DNA of 64,000 bases from Mesorhizobium waimense (lineage in GTDB: Bacteria > Pseudomonadota > Alphaproteobacteria > Rhizobiales > Rhizobiaceae). Both the position numbers and the translations under genes were made by a program. The notes below the pieces were generated by a model, which was not told the origin of the DNA, did no database searches, and saw nothing but the letters and a program-made list of their open reading frames with translations. The stretch covers positions 1-64,000 of the forward strand of contig NZ_QZWZ01000032.1 of NCBI RefSeq assembly GCF_003601975.1. The letters are read 5' to 3'. Shown piece after piece: positions 15,408 through 25,173 of the stretch (positions are counted from its first letter, which is position 1; each line of letters begins with the position of its first letter).

Positions 15408-18167
15408 ATGGAGAGCGGTATGGATGGTTCGCAGTTCAATCCTCGGCAGTCGAATCCGTTTGCACCAGGCTTCGCGCAGCAGAATACCGAGATGCCGGTA
15501 GGGCAACAGGCGGACGACTCGAGCCGGCAAGCGCGCTTTGAGCAGCAGCTGAGCCAGTTACAACCCCCTTCGTCTGAGGAGGGCGGTGGAGGGATCCAGA
15601 GCGCGGGCTTGCGGGATAACCCGTTCAGTGGCACGGAGGCGGCGCAAGGACCGGGTCCATGGCGCAATAGCGGGAGACAGCAACCGGAGTTTGCGGTGAA
15701 TAAAGAGGTCCGCGTGGGCGCAAAGCGCGAACGCTTTGGGCCCTTTGCCGAGGACAAGGAGCTTGTTTCCACCTTCAAGAAAGCAGCCCGCGAAGCGCAG
15801 ACGCACGAGAGGACTGTCAAGAGATTGGGACATGATCTGCACCATTTAAGCGGCTGGCTGCTCCAGGAAAATCGGGGCCCTATAACCGGCCGGTTTGACC
15901 GCGATTCGCCTGGCCACGCTTCTTTTGTCGCCGATGTGCGGGACTATCTGAAGGATGGTGGCCGCTTTGCTGTCGTTGCGCAGCTGAACAAGGTTGCCCC
16001 CGGGAGCCTTCCTTCACGAGACCAGCTAATTGGGGAGCTCCCTGCCGAAGACGCCGATCTCTTGGCAAGGTTCCGGGTAGGCGCCGAGCAGCGCAATGCC
16101 GCCAAAGGGGACATCAAAAACAGTCTTTCCAGATTTAGGGTGTTTGCTCGGTGGCTCCAAGCAAACGATAGGGACCCTCTAGCTTCTCTGTTGCGAGGCG
16201 GTTCGCTAGACAATGAAATTTCGGAGTACAGAAGCCTGGGGGGAGACCCTCAGAATCGCCTTAAATCGGCTCTGGCTAATCTCCCGCGGCTCTTGCCTGG
16301 GGGTGAAGAAGCCGAAGCACCCGGATCCGAACCCCGTGGCATTGGGCGGCCCCGTCACCTGGCTCCTTATCCCGAAGACGGCCCCCTCATTGATGATGCG
16401 CTCGGCCAAGCCTTGAGCGATCTTAGGACCCCGACTGCGGCGCAGAGGCAGTTTGCCCAGAAGCGGGCTACACGTCTTCGTGCGCTGAGTGAGTGGCTTC
16501 AAAAAACGGGCAGGGGGGGGAGCATAGCTGGTCGACTTAACGGCTCTAACAATGAGCAGTTAACGCTGCGGAACGATGTGGAAGCGTTCAAACTGACTGG
16601 AAGCAGAGTACACGCTCCCGATTTGTCGCATCTTCGGAGCTACTTAAAACTCGTCGAGGCGAACCAAGGGTTGGGGCTGCAATCACATGAGCAGTCGGCT
16701 TTGCCAGCCGCGCAGACAGCTCGGCAGACCGGCGCGCTGAAGGAGCTCGCCTCGCTGCCCGCTACCCCGAGCGAGGGAGCTCGGGCCTTCTGGAGCCAGG
16801 CGATGCAAGAACCCGCGTCATCATCAACTGCCAGGGCTCCCTCAGACGTCTTCGGTGAGGTCGCGGGGCGCGACGATGCTCACTTTGCGCCAGCGCACTC
16901 TGCCAGGGCCCGTTCAGACACCTACGGCGGTCTCGAGTCAATCGTTGATCTGAATGCGCCCACGCCATCCGAATTGCGCGACGATGCTCACTTCGCGCCA
17001 GCGCACTCTGCCAAGGCTCGCTCAGACACCTACGGCGGTCTTGAGTCAATCGTTGATCTGAATGCGCCCACGCCGTCCGAATTGCGCGACGATGCTCACT
17101 TCGCGCCAGCGCACTCTGCCAGGGCTCGCTCAGACACCTACGGCGGTCTTGAATCAATCATTGATCTGAATGCGCCCACGCCGTCCGAATTGCGCGACGA
17201 TGCTCACTTTGCGCCAGCGCACTCTGCCAAGGCTCGCTCAGACACCTACGGCGGTCTTGAATCAATCGTTGATCTGAATGCGCCCACGCCGTCCGAATTG
17301 CGCGACGATGCTCACTTTGCGCCAGCGCACTCTGCCAAGGCTCGCTCAGACACCTACGGCGGTCTTGAGTCAATCGTTGATCTGAATGCGCCCACGCCGT
17401 CCGAATTGCGCGACGATGCTCACTTTGCGCCAGCGCACTCTGCCAAGGCCCGCTCAGACACCTACGACGGTCTTCCATTGGTTGATCTGACAAGGCCCAC
17501 GCCATCCGGATTACGCGACGAGGTTAATTCTGTGCGGGCATTCTCGACCACCTCCTCCGATGCTCAGATCGGGGCTTTGGATCCGAAAGCCTCGTCCCAC
17601 GACCGCGGGCTGGTGCTCGGGGACACGCAATGGCTGGGCGACGGGCATATCCTCACGGATTACCAGCTCCTGGCGCAGGAGTTGCAGGGGACCAATCCGA
17701 ATCTCGCCGCCCGGACGCGGTTCGTGGATCCCCTCGTAGCCTTTCAGCTGAACTGGGGCGACACGCTAAGTACATTCCACAGTATTGTTCATAATCGGCA
17801 GGGTAACGATACAGCCGACTTCCTGTTCCTGCCAGTGAATAATGCCCATGTTTCGGATCCTAATCAACGCGGCAGCCATTGGTCGCTGCTGTTCGTTGAT
17901 CGCAGCGACCGGCAAAAGCCGGTCGCCTATCACTACGACTCCGCGCAAGGATACAACGCCCGGCCTGCAGAACAGCTCGCAGGACGGCTGGGCGCCCGCC
18001 TGGAGTCACCCCTCATGGCCCAGCAGCAGAACAGCTATGATTGCGGCGTCTTTGTCCTGGACGGTATGCGTGAGCTGGTTAGGCGATTGGCGCAAGGAGG
18101 GCATTCTATCCACCTGGACCAGCTCGTCGCCGATCGGCAGGCATTGCAAAACCGACTCAGGAGTTGA
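15408..18167 (+). CDS. NopD-like type III effector with Ulp1/SUMO protease (C48) domain
   Basis: A 919-residue modular protein. Residues about 1-110 are polar and secretion-signal-like. Three degenerate helical repeats of about 95 residues follow (WLLQENRGPITGRF, WLQANDRDPLASLL, WLQKTGRGGSIAGRL). Then six tandem 36-residue repeats (DNA 16869-17513) carry DDAHFAPAHSA and VDLNAPTPSEL. The C-terminal ~230 residues are a C48 cysteine protease: His824 in GSHWSLLFVD, Asp844 in YHYDSAQG and Cys879 in SYDCGVFV. Such enzymes cut SUMO from plant proteins inside host cells. No secretion machinery lies in the window. The putative tts box upstream supports co-regulation with a type III system. The neighbours are IS debris. 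Confidence 0.85.
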   Translation: MESGMDGSQFNPRQSNPFAPGFAQQNTEMPVGQQADDSSRQARFEQQLSQLQPPSSEEGGGGIQSAGLRDNPFSGTEAAQGPGPWRNSGRQQPEFAVNKEVRVGAKRERFGPFAEDKELVSTFKKAAREAQTHERTVKRLGHDLHHLSGWLLQENRGPITGRFDRDSPGHASFVADVRDYLKDGGRFAVVAQLNKVAPGSLPSRDQLIGELPAEDADLLARFRVGAEQRNAAKGDIKNSLSRFRVFARWLQANDRDPLASLLRGGSLDNEISEYRSLGGDPQNRLKSALANLPRLLPGGEEAEAPGSEPRGIGRPRHLAPYPEDGPLIDDALGQALSDLRTPTAAQRQFAQKRATRLRALSEWLQKTGRGGSIAGRLNGSNNEQLTLRNDVEAFKLTGSRVHAPDLSHLRSYLKLVEANQGLGLQSHEQSALPAAQTARQTGALKELASLPATPSEGARAFWSQAMQEPASSSTARAPSDVFGEVAGRDDAHFAPAHSARARSDTYGGLESIVDLNAPTPSELRDDAHFAPAHSAKARSDTYGGLESIVDLNAPTPSELRDDAHFAPAHSARARSDTYGGLESIIDLNAPTPSELRDDAHFAPAHSAKARSDTYGGLESIVDLNAPTPSELRDDAHFAPAHSAKARSDTYGGLESIVDLNAPTPSELRDDAHFAPAHSAKARSDTYDGLPLVDLTRPTPSGLRDEVNSVRAFSTTSSDAQIGALDPKASSHDRGLVLGDTQWLGDGHILTDYQLLAQELQGTNPNLAARTRFVDPLVAFQLNWGDTLSTFHSIVHNRQGNDTADFLFLPVNNAHVSDPNQRGSHWSLLFVDRSDRQKPVAYHYDSAQGYNARPAEQLAGRLGARLESPLMAQQQNSYDCGVFVLDGMRELVRRLAQGGHSIHLDQLVADRQALQNRLRS
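16869..17513 (+). repeat. six tandem 108-bp coding repeats in the effector gene
   Basis: Units start at 16869, 16977, 17085, 17193, 17301 and 17409. The first five encode 36 residues and are almost identical at DNA level. The last encodes 35 and diverges (LVDLTRPTPSGL in place of VDLNAPTPSEL). The near-identity implies recent expansion or homogenisation, and copy number probably varies between strains. Confidence 0.9.
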
Positions 18168-18224
18168 TGTCGGCTTCTGCTGATAGAGCTGGCTGAGGCG
18201 ACTCTCGCCGACACCAGCCAGCGA

Positions 18225-18295
18225 AGGACACGCGCGAATGCGAGCTTGAGAAGTTGCATGCTCAGATCGGCCAGCTGACAGTCGAGCGTGATTTT
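18225..18295 (+). pseudogene. IS3-family orfA end fragment
   Basis: The frame reads ECELEKLHAQIGQLTVERDF, the leucine-zipper-like end of IS3-family OrfA proteins (..L..KIGQLTVERDFL). It stops after about 25 residues. Only this fragment is visible between the effector and the next gene. Confidence 0.4.
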
Positions 18296-18344
18296 AGACT
18301 AGCCCCGACCTGTACAGTCTGTTTTTACAGAGGATTTCATAGCC

Positions 18345-19061
18345 ATGCTCTTCCGGTCCTTGTTACTCGTCCGCCTCCTCGCCTTTGGCAGCTCAGCAGC
18401 CATCTTGCTGGGCACGCAAACTACCATGGCGCAGAACCTGTCCACTCCGTCGCCATGGCCGGACACGCCGACATCACGACTGGAAGCTCTTGCAGTCCTT
18501 CAAGCCCTGAATGCCGATCTCCTCAGCAATGCCAGTGCTACGCTGACACTTGATCGCTGGTGCGCAACACACAAGCTGGCGCCGGAAGGCTCGAAGATCG
18601 TGGCTCAGCGTGTACATGGTCAAGACAAGCCGGCCGATGTCCATATCCGTAAGCTACTTGCCGTGGGCCCCGACGAACCCATAGCCTATCGGCGCGTTCG
18701 TCTGGCCTGCGGCGAGCACGTCCTGTCCGAGGCGGACAACTGGTACGTGCCGGCAAGGCTGACGGCCGAGATGAACAAGGCGCTCGATACGAGCGATATA
18801 GCGTTCGGTCGAGCCGTTCAGGCTCTAAATTTCAGTCGCACGAACCTATCGGCGAAGCTGCTTTGGTCCCCTCTCTCGAAAGGATGGGAAATGCAAACCA
18901 GCCTGCCGGCTTCCGGAACTGGATCTCTTGTCCTCCCCCCATTCCTTCTCGAACATCACGCCGTGCTCAAACTACCGGATGGCGTGCCATTCAGTGCATT
19001 GATCGAAAGCTATACCAGCCGCGTGCTGGATTTCCCGGCTCCGCGTCCGTCTTCGCAATAG
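18345..19061 (+). CDS. secreted protein of unknown function (weakly chorismate-lyase-like)
   Basis: A 238-residue protein with a clear signal peptide: MLFRSLLLVRLLAFGSSAAI and a probable cleavage after TTMA. The mature part contains LDRWCATHKLAPEGSKIVAQ, YRRVRLACGEHVLSEADNWY and a helical stretch RLTAEMNKALDTSDIAFGR. The order (product-like VRL.CG..VLSEA.N..VP..LT..MN) vaguely recalls the UbiC/chorismate pyruvate-lyase fold, but a secreted location would be odd for that enzyme. I cannot assign a function. Its position among effector and IS remnants suggests an accessory, possibly host-related gene. Confidence 0.6.
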   Translation: MLFRSLLLVRLLAFGSSAAILLGTQTTMAQNLSTPSPWPDTPTSRLEALAVLQALNADLLSNASATLTLDRWCATHKLAPEGSKIVAQRVHGQDKPADVHIRKLLAVGPDEPIAYRRVRLACGEHVLSEADNWYVPARLTAEMNKALDTSDIAFGRAVQALNFSRTNLSAKLLWSPLSKGWEMQTSLPASGTGSLVLPPFLLEHHAVLKLPDGVPFSALIESYTSRVLDFPAPRPSSQ

Positions 19062-19313
19062 GCACTCTCCTGCTGCGAACATGAGCCGTCGGTCGGGCAC
19101 TGCCCGGAAATAAAAAGCCATGTAGTGCGAGCGATCTGAACGCGTATAGAGGTTGTTTCAGCACGGTGGGAGACTGGCCACGATCCCGGATAGCTCGATC
19201 TCCGGCCGCCGCGTCGCCCGCGAACCCACTATTACATCCCATACAAGGTTGCTGCTCCCATCGGCGGATGAGGCCATCTGCCCTGGTTTGTCGAAGACCT
19301 AAGGAGAGCAGCG

Positions 19314-19775
19314 ATGGAATATTACGTTGGAGTGGACGCCAGTCTCAAGAGCACGCACATCTGCATTATGGTCAGGATCGACAGGTGGTGTGGCGCGGGA
19401 GCGCGGACACGCAGCCGTCAATGATAGCGGAGCGGCTGAAAAGATGGAACGGTCATCTTGCGAAAGTCGGCCTTGAGACGGGCTCGATGACGCCTTGGCT
19501 CTACCACGAGCTGAAGGATCTGGGTTTTCCGGTCATCTGCATGGATGCGCGGCGTGCTGCAGATGCCCTGAAGGCGCGGCCTGAGAAGACGGACAAGGCG
19601 GATGCGCAGGCGCTTGCCGAGATGCTGGCAAGCGGCTGGTATTCTGCGGTGCATGTAAGACCATGGAAAGCCACCGGCTGAAGGCGTTGCTTGGCGCGCG
19701 TGAGCAACTGGTCAATGTCAAGCGCCAGCTTTACGGGCAGGTCCGTGGGCTCCTGCGCAACAGCAGCCAAATGTA
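19314..19775 (+). pseudogene. IS110-family transposase N-terminal remnant
   Basis: Begins MEYYVGVDASLKSTHICIM with a ribosome site AGGAG before it, the start of the DEDD domain of IS110 transposases. A frameshift near 19375 leads to VGLETGSMTPWLYHEL, GFPVICMDARRAADAL and KTDKADAQALAEM. A second near 19660 leads to RLKALLGAREQLVNVKRQLY. The frame then ends at 19773-19775. The flank contains AAATGTAGAGAAC twice (19768 and 19790 area), a short duplication of unclear meaning. The 19062-19313 gap holds nothing else. Confidence 0.7.
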
Positions 19776-19887
19776 GAGAACGCAGCAGCGAAATGTAGAG
19801 AACCATTGGTCATAATGATTGACCGACATGTGCCCAGCGCCTCATTCCGATGGAGGCGATTGTTTGTGGTTGCGTGAGGAGCCTCTG

Positions 19888-20240
19888 TCAGGCGCAAGCG
19901 GCGTCGGTGATCGCGTCATAGGTTTCGAAGGCGCGGTTTGAGAGCCAGTTAGCGCGCATATATTGCCATATATTTTCGACCGGGTTCAGCTCGGGCGCTC
20001 GCGAGGGCAGAAAGAGCAACGTGATGTTATCGGGCACGTCGAGGTTTGCGATGGTGCGCCATCCGGCGCGACCGAGGAGTAGAACGGCATGCGCGCCCTT
20101 GGCGACATGGCGGCTGATCTCGTCAATGTGCATCTGCATGGCTTCGGCATCGGCTTGCGGCAGGGCCAGCGCGGCCCCCTTGCCGCGCTCCGGACAGATA
20201 GCGCGCCATCGAACACCACGATCGGCTGGAAGCCGTATTC
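19888..20240 (-). pseudogene. IS630-family transposase C-terminal remnant
   Basis: On the minus strand the sequence reads GAALALPQADAEAMQMHIDE, GAHAVLLLGRAGW, LDVPDNITLLFLPSRAPELN and PVENIWQYMRANWLSNRAF, the typical end of rhizobial IS630 transposases including the last catalytic Glu of the DDE triad. The upstream DD portion is missing, being cut off where the next IS begins near 20240. Confidence 0.75.
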
Positions 20241-20332
20241 GTCCTAATGATGAGGTGGAACGGCCCGCTACCGCAGCATCAGAGTGCTAAAACGTGATCG
20301 TTTATTCAACGCCACAAAATAGGAGCCGTTCC

Positions 20333-21373
20333 GTGAAGCATATTCCCACTATCGGGCTGGATTTGGCCAAGCAAGTTTTTCAGATCCACGGCGCTGACGT
20401 CGAGGGGCCTCCAATCGTCAGCCGGAAGCTCCGCCGTGCCGAGGTGTTGCGGTTCTTCGAGAAGCAGCCAACGTGTCTAGTCGGCATCGAGGCCTGCGGG
20501 GGTGCGCATTACTGGGCGCGCGAGATCGCGGCACTTGGTCATGAAGTGCGGTTGATCCCGCCGGCCTATGTCAAACCGTTTGTGAAACGCGGCAAGACAG
20601 ATGCGGCCGACGCTGAGGCGATCAGCGAGGCGGTGACCCGCAAGACCATGCGCTTCGTTCAGATCAAATCGGCCCAACAGCGGGCTGCCGCGATGGTGTT
20701 GAAGACGCGTGGGCTTCTGGTCCGCCAGCAAACACAGGCAATCAATGCTCTTCGTGCGCATTTGTCGGAATTGGGCATCGTCGCGGGTATAGGCACGGCG
20801 AAGATTGCTGGCCTGATCGAGATCGTGCGCGACGAGACCGACGCCCGCCTGCCGAAGGCGGCTCGCTTGGCCCTGTCGGCACTCGCCGATCAGATCGAGG
20901 CGCTGAAGGAGCAGGTCGACAAGATCGAGCGGGAAATCATTGCCGAGGCGAAACGAGACGAGGATATGCGACGACTGGCTACGATACCGGGTGTTGGCGC
21001 CATCACGGCTGCAACCATCAAGGCGCTTGTTTCGGATCCCGGCGGGTTCAAGTCCGGGCGGCACTTTGCGGCCTGGCTCGGACTAACGCCGAAATCTCAT
21101 TCGAGCGGGGGCAAGGAGCGGCTGGGAGGTATATCGAAGATGGGCAACCCGGAGCTTCGTTCCCTGCTGGTGCTCGGCGCGACGACGGTCCTGCGATACG
21201 CGCGGGGCAACGACAAGGCGCCGAAATGGCTTGCCGCGCTTCTGGCGCGACGGCCGTTCAAGGTCGTCGCTGTCGCGCTCGCCAACAAGATGGCGCGGAT
21301 TATCTGGGCGCTGCTGAACAAGGGCGGGACATATCGGGGTCTGACGGAGGCGAGCAGCGTAGCAAGCACTTGA
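20333..21373 (+). mobile_element. intact IS110-family (IS116/IS902-type) transposase
   Basis: A 346-residue transposase that appears complete: N-terminal DEDD domain with IPTIGLDLAKQVFQIHG, VGIEACGGAHYWAREI and KRGKTDAADAEAISEA; a coiled middle; and the C-terminal domain with IPGVGAITAATIKALV, FAAWLGLTPKSHSSGGKERL, GISKMGNPELRSLLV. IS110 enzymes work with an element-encoded bridge RNA from the flanking non-coding region. The GTG at 20333 with GGAG just upstream fits the family start; an in-frame ATG at 20294 would add 13 unconserved residues. This is the only transposase in the window that looks able to work. Confidence 0.85.
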
Positions 21374-21829
21374 GCCGAAAAACGACCCGGACGAGCTGAC
21401 CGGCGCGCTAGCCGGCAGAGGCGAGGTGCACGAAACAGACGATGATTCCATGGGACGAAATCCCGAGGCGAGAGAGGCCGAAACGCCCGACGCGCACACA
21501 GCGCGCCGTGATGATCAGCCACTCGCATGGCGGACTTCATCGAGGCCAGCGGTTAAATGACCGCGCTGAAAGGCCGAACATATGACCGCACCGTTCCCGC
21601 GTGATCAGCCGTCTGAAAAATGCACTTGCCTAAAGGGCCGTTCCACGTATGGGCGTTGAAGAGCGACAGCTGCTGGCCGCCGTGCACGGCGACGGCGGGT
21701 CGGCGGATGTGGTTGTCGAAGCCGATCCGAATCATTTCCGGAGACCACACCCGCCATGAATGATCGTACGCTGCCGACACCCACCACCACATTGCGCAAA
21801 GCATGTCGCGGACCTGGAGAGCAGCACGA
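21374..21829. other. non-coding flank of IS110 and lead-in to IS1380 remnant
   Basis: No convincing gene. The first ~230 bases after the IS110 stop are the type of non-coding end that carries the bridge RNA or terminal sequence in this family. From about 21650 the sequence looks like IS1380 material without a continuous frame. Confidence 0.35.
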
Positions 21830-22346
21830 TGGCGCGTTTTGAAGTGTTATCGAAGGCGAACAAGGTCCGCCGCTTCAAGGAGTTTTTGGAAGGCGCAGCC
21901 AGTTGGAGCCGCGTCGAGCGCATTATCGCCGGCGTCGAGGTCGGCGCCCAAGGTGCCGACACCCGCTTCATCGTCACCAACCTATCCGGTGGCAAGGCCA
22001 AGGCGCTCATCTCTACTGCCGGCGCGGAGCGGCCGAGAACCACATCAAGTCGTGGAAGACGCATCTCGCCGCCGACCGCACCTCCTGCACAAGAGCGACG
22101 GCCAACCAGTTCCGGCTATTCCTGCATGCCGGTGCTTACTGGTTGATGTGGGGCTTGCGGGCCGCGATGCCGAAACGGTCCTCCTTTGCAGTCGCCCAAT
22201 TCGACACGCTGCGTTTGCGCCTCATCAAGATCGCCGCGCGGGTGATCGAGATGAAAACCCAGATCCGCCTGTACCTGCCGACCTCCTGCCCGGACCAGCG
22301 CATCCTGCGCATCGTCCTCGATCGCATTGCGCGGCTCGTGACATAG
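21830..22346 (+). pseudogene. IS1380-family transposase C-terminal remnant
   Basis: Across several frames the sequence reads NKVRRFKEFLEGAASWSRVE, VGAQGADTRFIVTNLSGGKA, then AENHIKSWKTHLAADRTSCT and ANQFRLFLHAGAYWLMWGLR, then QFDTLRLRLIKIAARVIEMK and RIARLVT. This is the C-terminal half of IS1380 transposases. At least two frameshifts are present and the first half is absent. Confidence 0.8.
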
Positions 22347-23029
22347 CCGACGGGGCGCAGACGCCCCGAAACAAACCCGCCGACCGCAACCTGCAAACCC
22401 AGCCCTCCATCACGACGGATCATCGCCGGCGCCTGACGAGGGTTGTCAAAACGCACCGCAACGGCGACCTGATCACCGCCTCAGGCCGCCAAAAGCTCAT
22501 AGCCGTGCATCAAGGCGGCTAGCATTCTGTGGTTTTTGAAAGCAGCCCGTCTTGATTGACGGTCTTTCGGCAATTCCGGATCACGGTCCGATCCTCTGAT
22601 CCCAGATTTGTCGGGGTGCTACGTCGGGCATGACCGTCCCTCGAAGGGGCTCCCGGGCAGGCTCCCGGCGCCTCGTGGCCCCTTTTTTGCTGTCGCCTCT
22701 GCACGCGTGAATCAACCCGGATCATTCGACCGGGTTGGCCGCACCTTGGCGCCTTCGGGAAATTGTCTTGCGCCGTACAGAGAGCGCAGCCCTTGTAGTT
22801 GGCCAGGGTCTGCAGAAAATCTGGCAGAAGGTGCTGTTTCAGTTCGTCCGGGATAGCTCCGGACGCGTCGAATCCGAGAGCATAGCGCCGACCCTATGTC
22901 TTATCGATTGAGCAGCGGCGCGTTCCAATGATTGCCCCATCGCACCTCGTCGTGCGTACGGTGGGTTTTACTCCCTATGCTTTGGCCAGATGCTTGATCC
23001 GCCTGTCCAGAACAGCGGAGCAAAAGCCA
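22347..23029. other. gap before traG; no intact gene seen
   Basis: The first part is IS1380 end sequence. On the minus strand a frame open between about 22880 and 22690 reads ALGFDASGAIPDELKQHLLP, DFLQTLANYKGCALC; its composition looks protein-like, but it has no start codon and I recognise no family. A G/C-rich stretch followed by CCCCTTTTTTG at about 22679-22690 could be a weak terminator. No promoter for traG was confidently identified. Confidence 0.35.
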
Positions 23030-25054
23030 ATGACACCGACGAAGCTGCTGATTGGCCAGATCGTGGTTGTGTTTGCCATCGCAGTCCTCGGCGTATGGAC
23101 GGCAACACAATGGTGCGCCCACATGCTGGGCCATCAGCCGCCACTCGGCGCCCCATGGTTTGTCGCGGCCGGCTGGGCAATCTATAAGCCGTGGAAACTT
23201 TTCGAATGGTGGTTCCATTTCGACGCTTACGCGCCAGAGGTCTTCGACAAGGCGGGCGCACTTGCCGGCGCCAGTGGCTTCCTAAGCTGTGGCGCTGCTA
23301 TGGCCGGTTCACTTTGGCGTGCGCGGCAGCGTGGAGTGGTCACTACCTACGGCTCTTCACGATGGGCCGAAAAGTGGGAGATTGAGAAGGCGGGGCTATT
23401 CAGGCCGGCCGGCGTTTTCCTTGGCAAATTGAAGGACCAGTATCTGCGCCATGACGGCCCAGAGCATGTCATGGCGTTTGCGCCAACACGTTCCGGCAAG
23501 GGTGTTGGGCTGGTTCTGCCAACCCTCCTTTCCTGGACCGGCTCGGCCGTCATTCACGACATCAAAGGTGAAAACTGGCAGCTGACCTCCGGCTGGCGCT
23601 CGAAGTTTTCGCATTGCCTTTTGTTCAATCCTACCGATTCAAGGTCGGCGCGCTACAACCCGCTGCTGGAGGTACGCCAGGGCCTAGACGAGGTCCGCGA
23701 CGTCCAGAACATCGCCGACATCCTCGTCGATCCGGAAGGCGCGCTGGAGCGGCGAAACCATTGGGAAAAGACCAGCCACTCACTGCTGGTCGGCGCCATC
23801 TTGCACGTGCTCTACGCCGAAGAGGAAAAGACACTAGCCCGTGTCGCTACCTTCCTCTCGGACCCACAGCGCTCGTTTGCTGCAACGCTGCAACGGATGA
23901 TGACCACCAACCATCTCGGAGCTAGTGAAAAGCCTCAGGTCCATCCTGTCGTGGCCTCGGCGGCCCGTGAGGTGCTGAACAAGTCAGAGAATGAGCGTTC
24001 AGGCGTTCTCTCGACCGCCATGTCATTTCTCGGGCTCTATCGCGATCCGACCGTAGCTGCGGCAACATCGGCTTGCGACTGGCGCATTGCTGACCTCATG
24101 GATGCAGAGCGACCAATGTCGCTTTATCTGGTCGTGCCGCCATCGGACATCTCACGTACCAAGCCGCTGGTGCGACTGGTGCTCAATCAGATCGGCCGGC
24201 GGCTCACCGAGCGGCTGGAGGGCGATCCAAAAAAGAGCCGCAAACATCAACTGCTCATGATGCTCGACGAATTTCCGGCGCTCGGACGGCTCGATTTTTT
24301 CGAGACTGCGCTCGCCTTCATGGCCGGCTACGGCATTCGCGCCTATCTGATCGCGCAATCCTTGAACCAGATTTCAAAAGCCTACGGCGAGAACAACGCC
24401 ATTCTCGACAACTGCCATGTGCGGATCGCCTTTTCGTCCAATGACGAGCGCACGGCAAAACGCATCTCCGATGCGCTCGGCACGGCGACGGAGCTCAGAT
24501 CCATGCGCAACTATGCCGGCCATAGGCTGGCGCCCTGGCTTTCCCACGTCATGGTCAGCCGCCAGGAAACGGCACGACCTCTGCTGACGCCTGGGGAGGT
24601 AATGCAGCTGCCGCCGTCTGACGAACTGGTGTTGGTTTCAGGGCTGCCGCCGATCCGGGCCAAGAAGTTGCGCTACTACCAGGATCAGAATTTCACCGAA
24701 CGGTTGCTGCCTTCGCCACTGCTTCGGGACGGTCCTTACGCTGATTGCCCTGCGTCGCGTCTGGATGATTGGAGCGGACAGGTGTGCAACGTTGATCGCC
24801 GTCTTGTTCCCGGCGACGAAAGCGGCGTGGCAACCGAAAACGACGGTGTTCAGCAGCAGCGTCATCCAGGTCTGCCCGATGAACACCCCGTCGTCTCTCA
24901 GCAGCCGGATCAGGACGATCTCTTCAAGCCCACCGACGATGACAGCGAGGCGCTCGCCGACAAGCGCGTTATGGACCGGATTTCCACCGCCGCGCGTGCC
25001 TACGGCATCAACGAGGGAAGGGGCGACGACAAGGACATCGTGCCCGGCTTCTGA
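23030..25054 (+). CDS. traG: type IV secretion coupling protein TraG (VirD4-like ATPase)
   Basis: A 674-residue inner-membrane ATPase that brings relaxase-DNA to the conjugation channel. Two N-terminal membrane segments (LLIGQIVVVFAIAVLGVW and a second near residue 85) are followed by a Walker A motif APTRSGKGVG at about 151-160, LLMMLDEFPALGRLDF (Walker B) and YLIAQSLNQISKAYG. I chose the ATG at 23030 (MTPTKLL) because GGAG lies about 10 bases upstream and the longer frame adds no membrane or conserved sequence. It heads the conjugation operon. The acidic C-terminal tail is typical. No relaxase gene (traA/rlxS) is in the window. Confidence 0.9.
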   Translation: MTPTKLLIGQIVVVFAIAVLGVWTATQWCAHMLGHQPPLGAPWFVAAGWAIYKPWKLFEWWFHFDAYAPEVFDKAGALAGASGFLSCGAAMAGSLWRARQRGVVTTYGSSRWAEKWEIEKAGLFRPAGVFLGKLKDQYLRHDGPEHVMAFAPTRSGKGVGLVLPTLLSWTGSAVIHDIKGENWQLTSGWRSKFSHCLLFNPTDSRSARYNPLLEVRQGLDEVRDVQNIADILVDPEGALERRNHWEKTSHSLLVGAILHVLYAEEEKTLARVATFLSDPQRSFAATLQRMMTTNHLGASEKPQVHPVVASAAREVLNKSENERSGVLSTAMSFLGLYRDPTVAAATSACDWRIADLMDAERPMSLYLVVPPSDISRTKPLVRLVLNQIGRRLTERLEGDPKKSRKHQLLMMLDEFPALGRLDFFETALAFMAGYGIRAYLIAQSLNQISKAYGENNAILDNCHVRIAFSSNDERTAKRISDALGTATELRSMRNYAGHRLAPWLSHVMVSRQETARPLLTPGEVMQLPPSDELVLVSGLPPIRAKKLRYYQDQNFTERLLPSPLLRDGPYADCPASRLDDWSGQVCNVDRRLVPGDESGVATENDGVQQQRHPGLPDEHPVVSQQPDQDDLFKPTDDDSEALADKRVMDRISTAARAYGINEGRGDDKDIVPGF

Positions 25055-25173
25055 ACCCCGCTTCGAGTTGGGCGCACCTCAGCGTAGATAACGGCCATAA
25101 GCGATTTCGGGCACCTCGACGATGCTTGTTCCCGTCGCCGGCGCATCAGCGCCGGCCAGTCGGAACGAGCCGC

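Noticed and set aside
16940..17420. Exact EAR repression motifs (DLNxxP) in the effector repeats
   Set aside because: The repeats read DLNAPTP, in which Pro does not fall at the required third position after DLN; mentioned only as a resemblance.
16869..17513. 108-bp repeats as a CRISPR array
   Set aside because: Repeats are directly adjacent without unique spacers, are in frame and encode a continuous protein.
15408..18167. Effector as a deconjugase for the bacterial ubiquitin-like operon at 2-5 kb
   Set aside because: The C48 domain and tts-box-like site point to a secreted host-directed effector; the two loci are 10 kb apart with IS debris between, and the operon has its own JAB domain.
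22690..22880. Minus-strand open frame reading IPDELKQHLLPDFLQTL
   Set aside because: Protein-like composition but no start codon, and no family recognised; noted within the gap entry and not called a gene.
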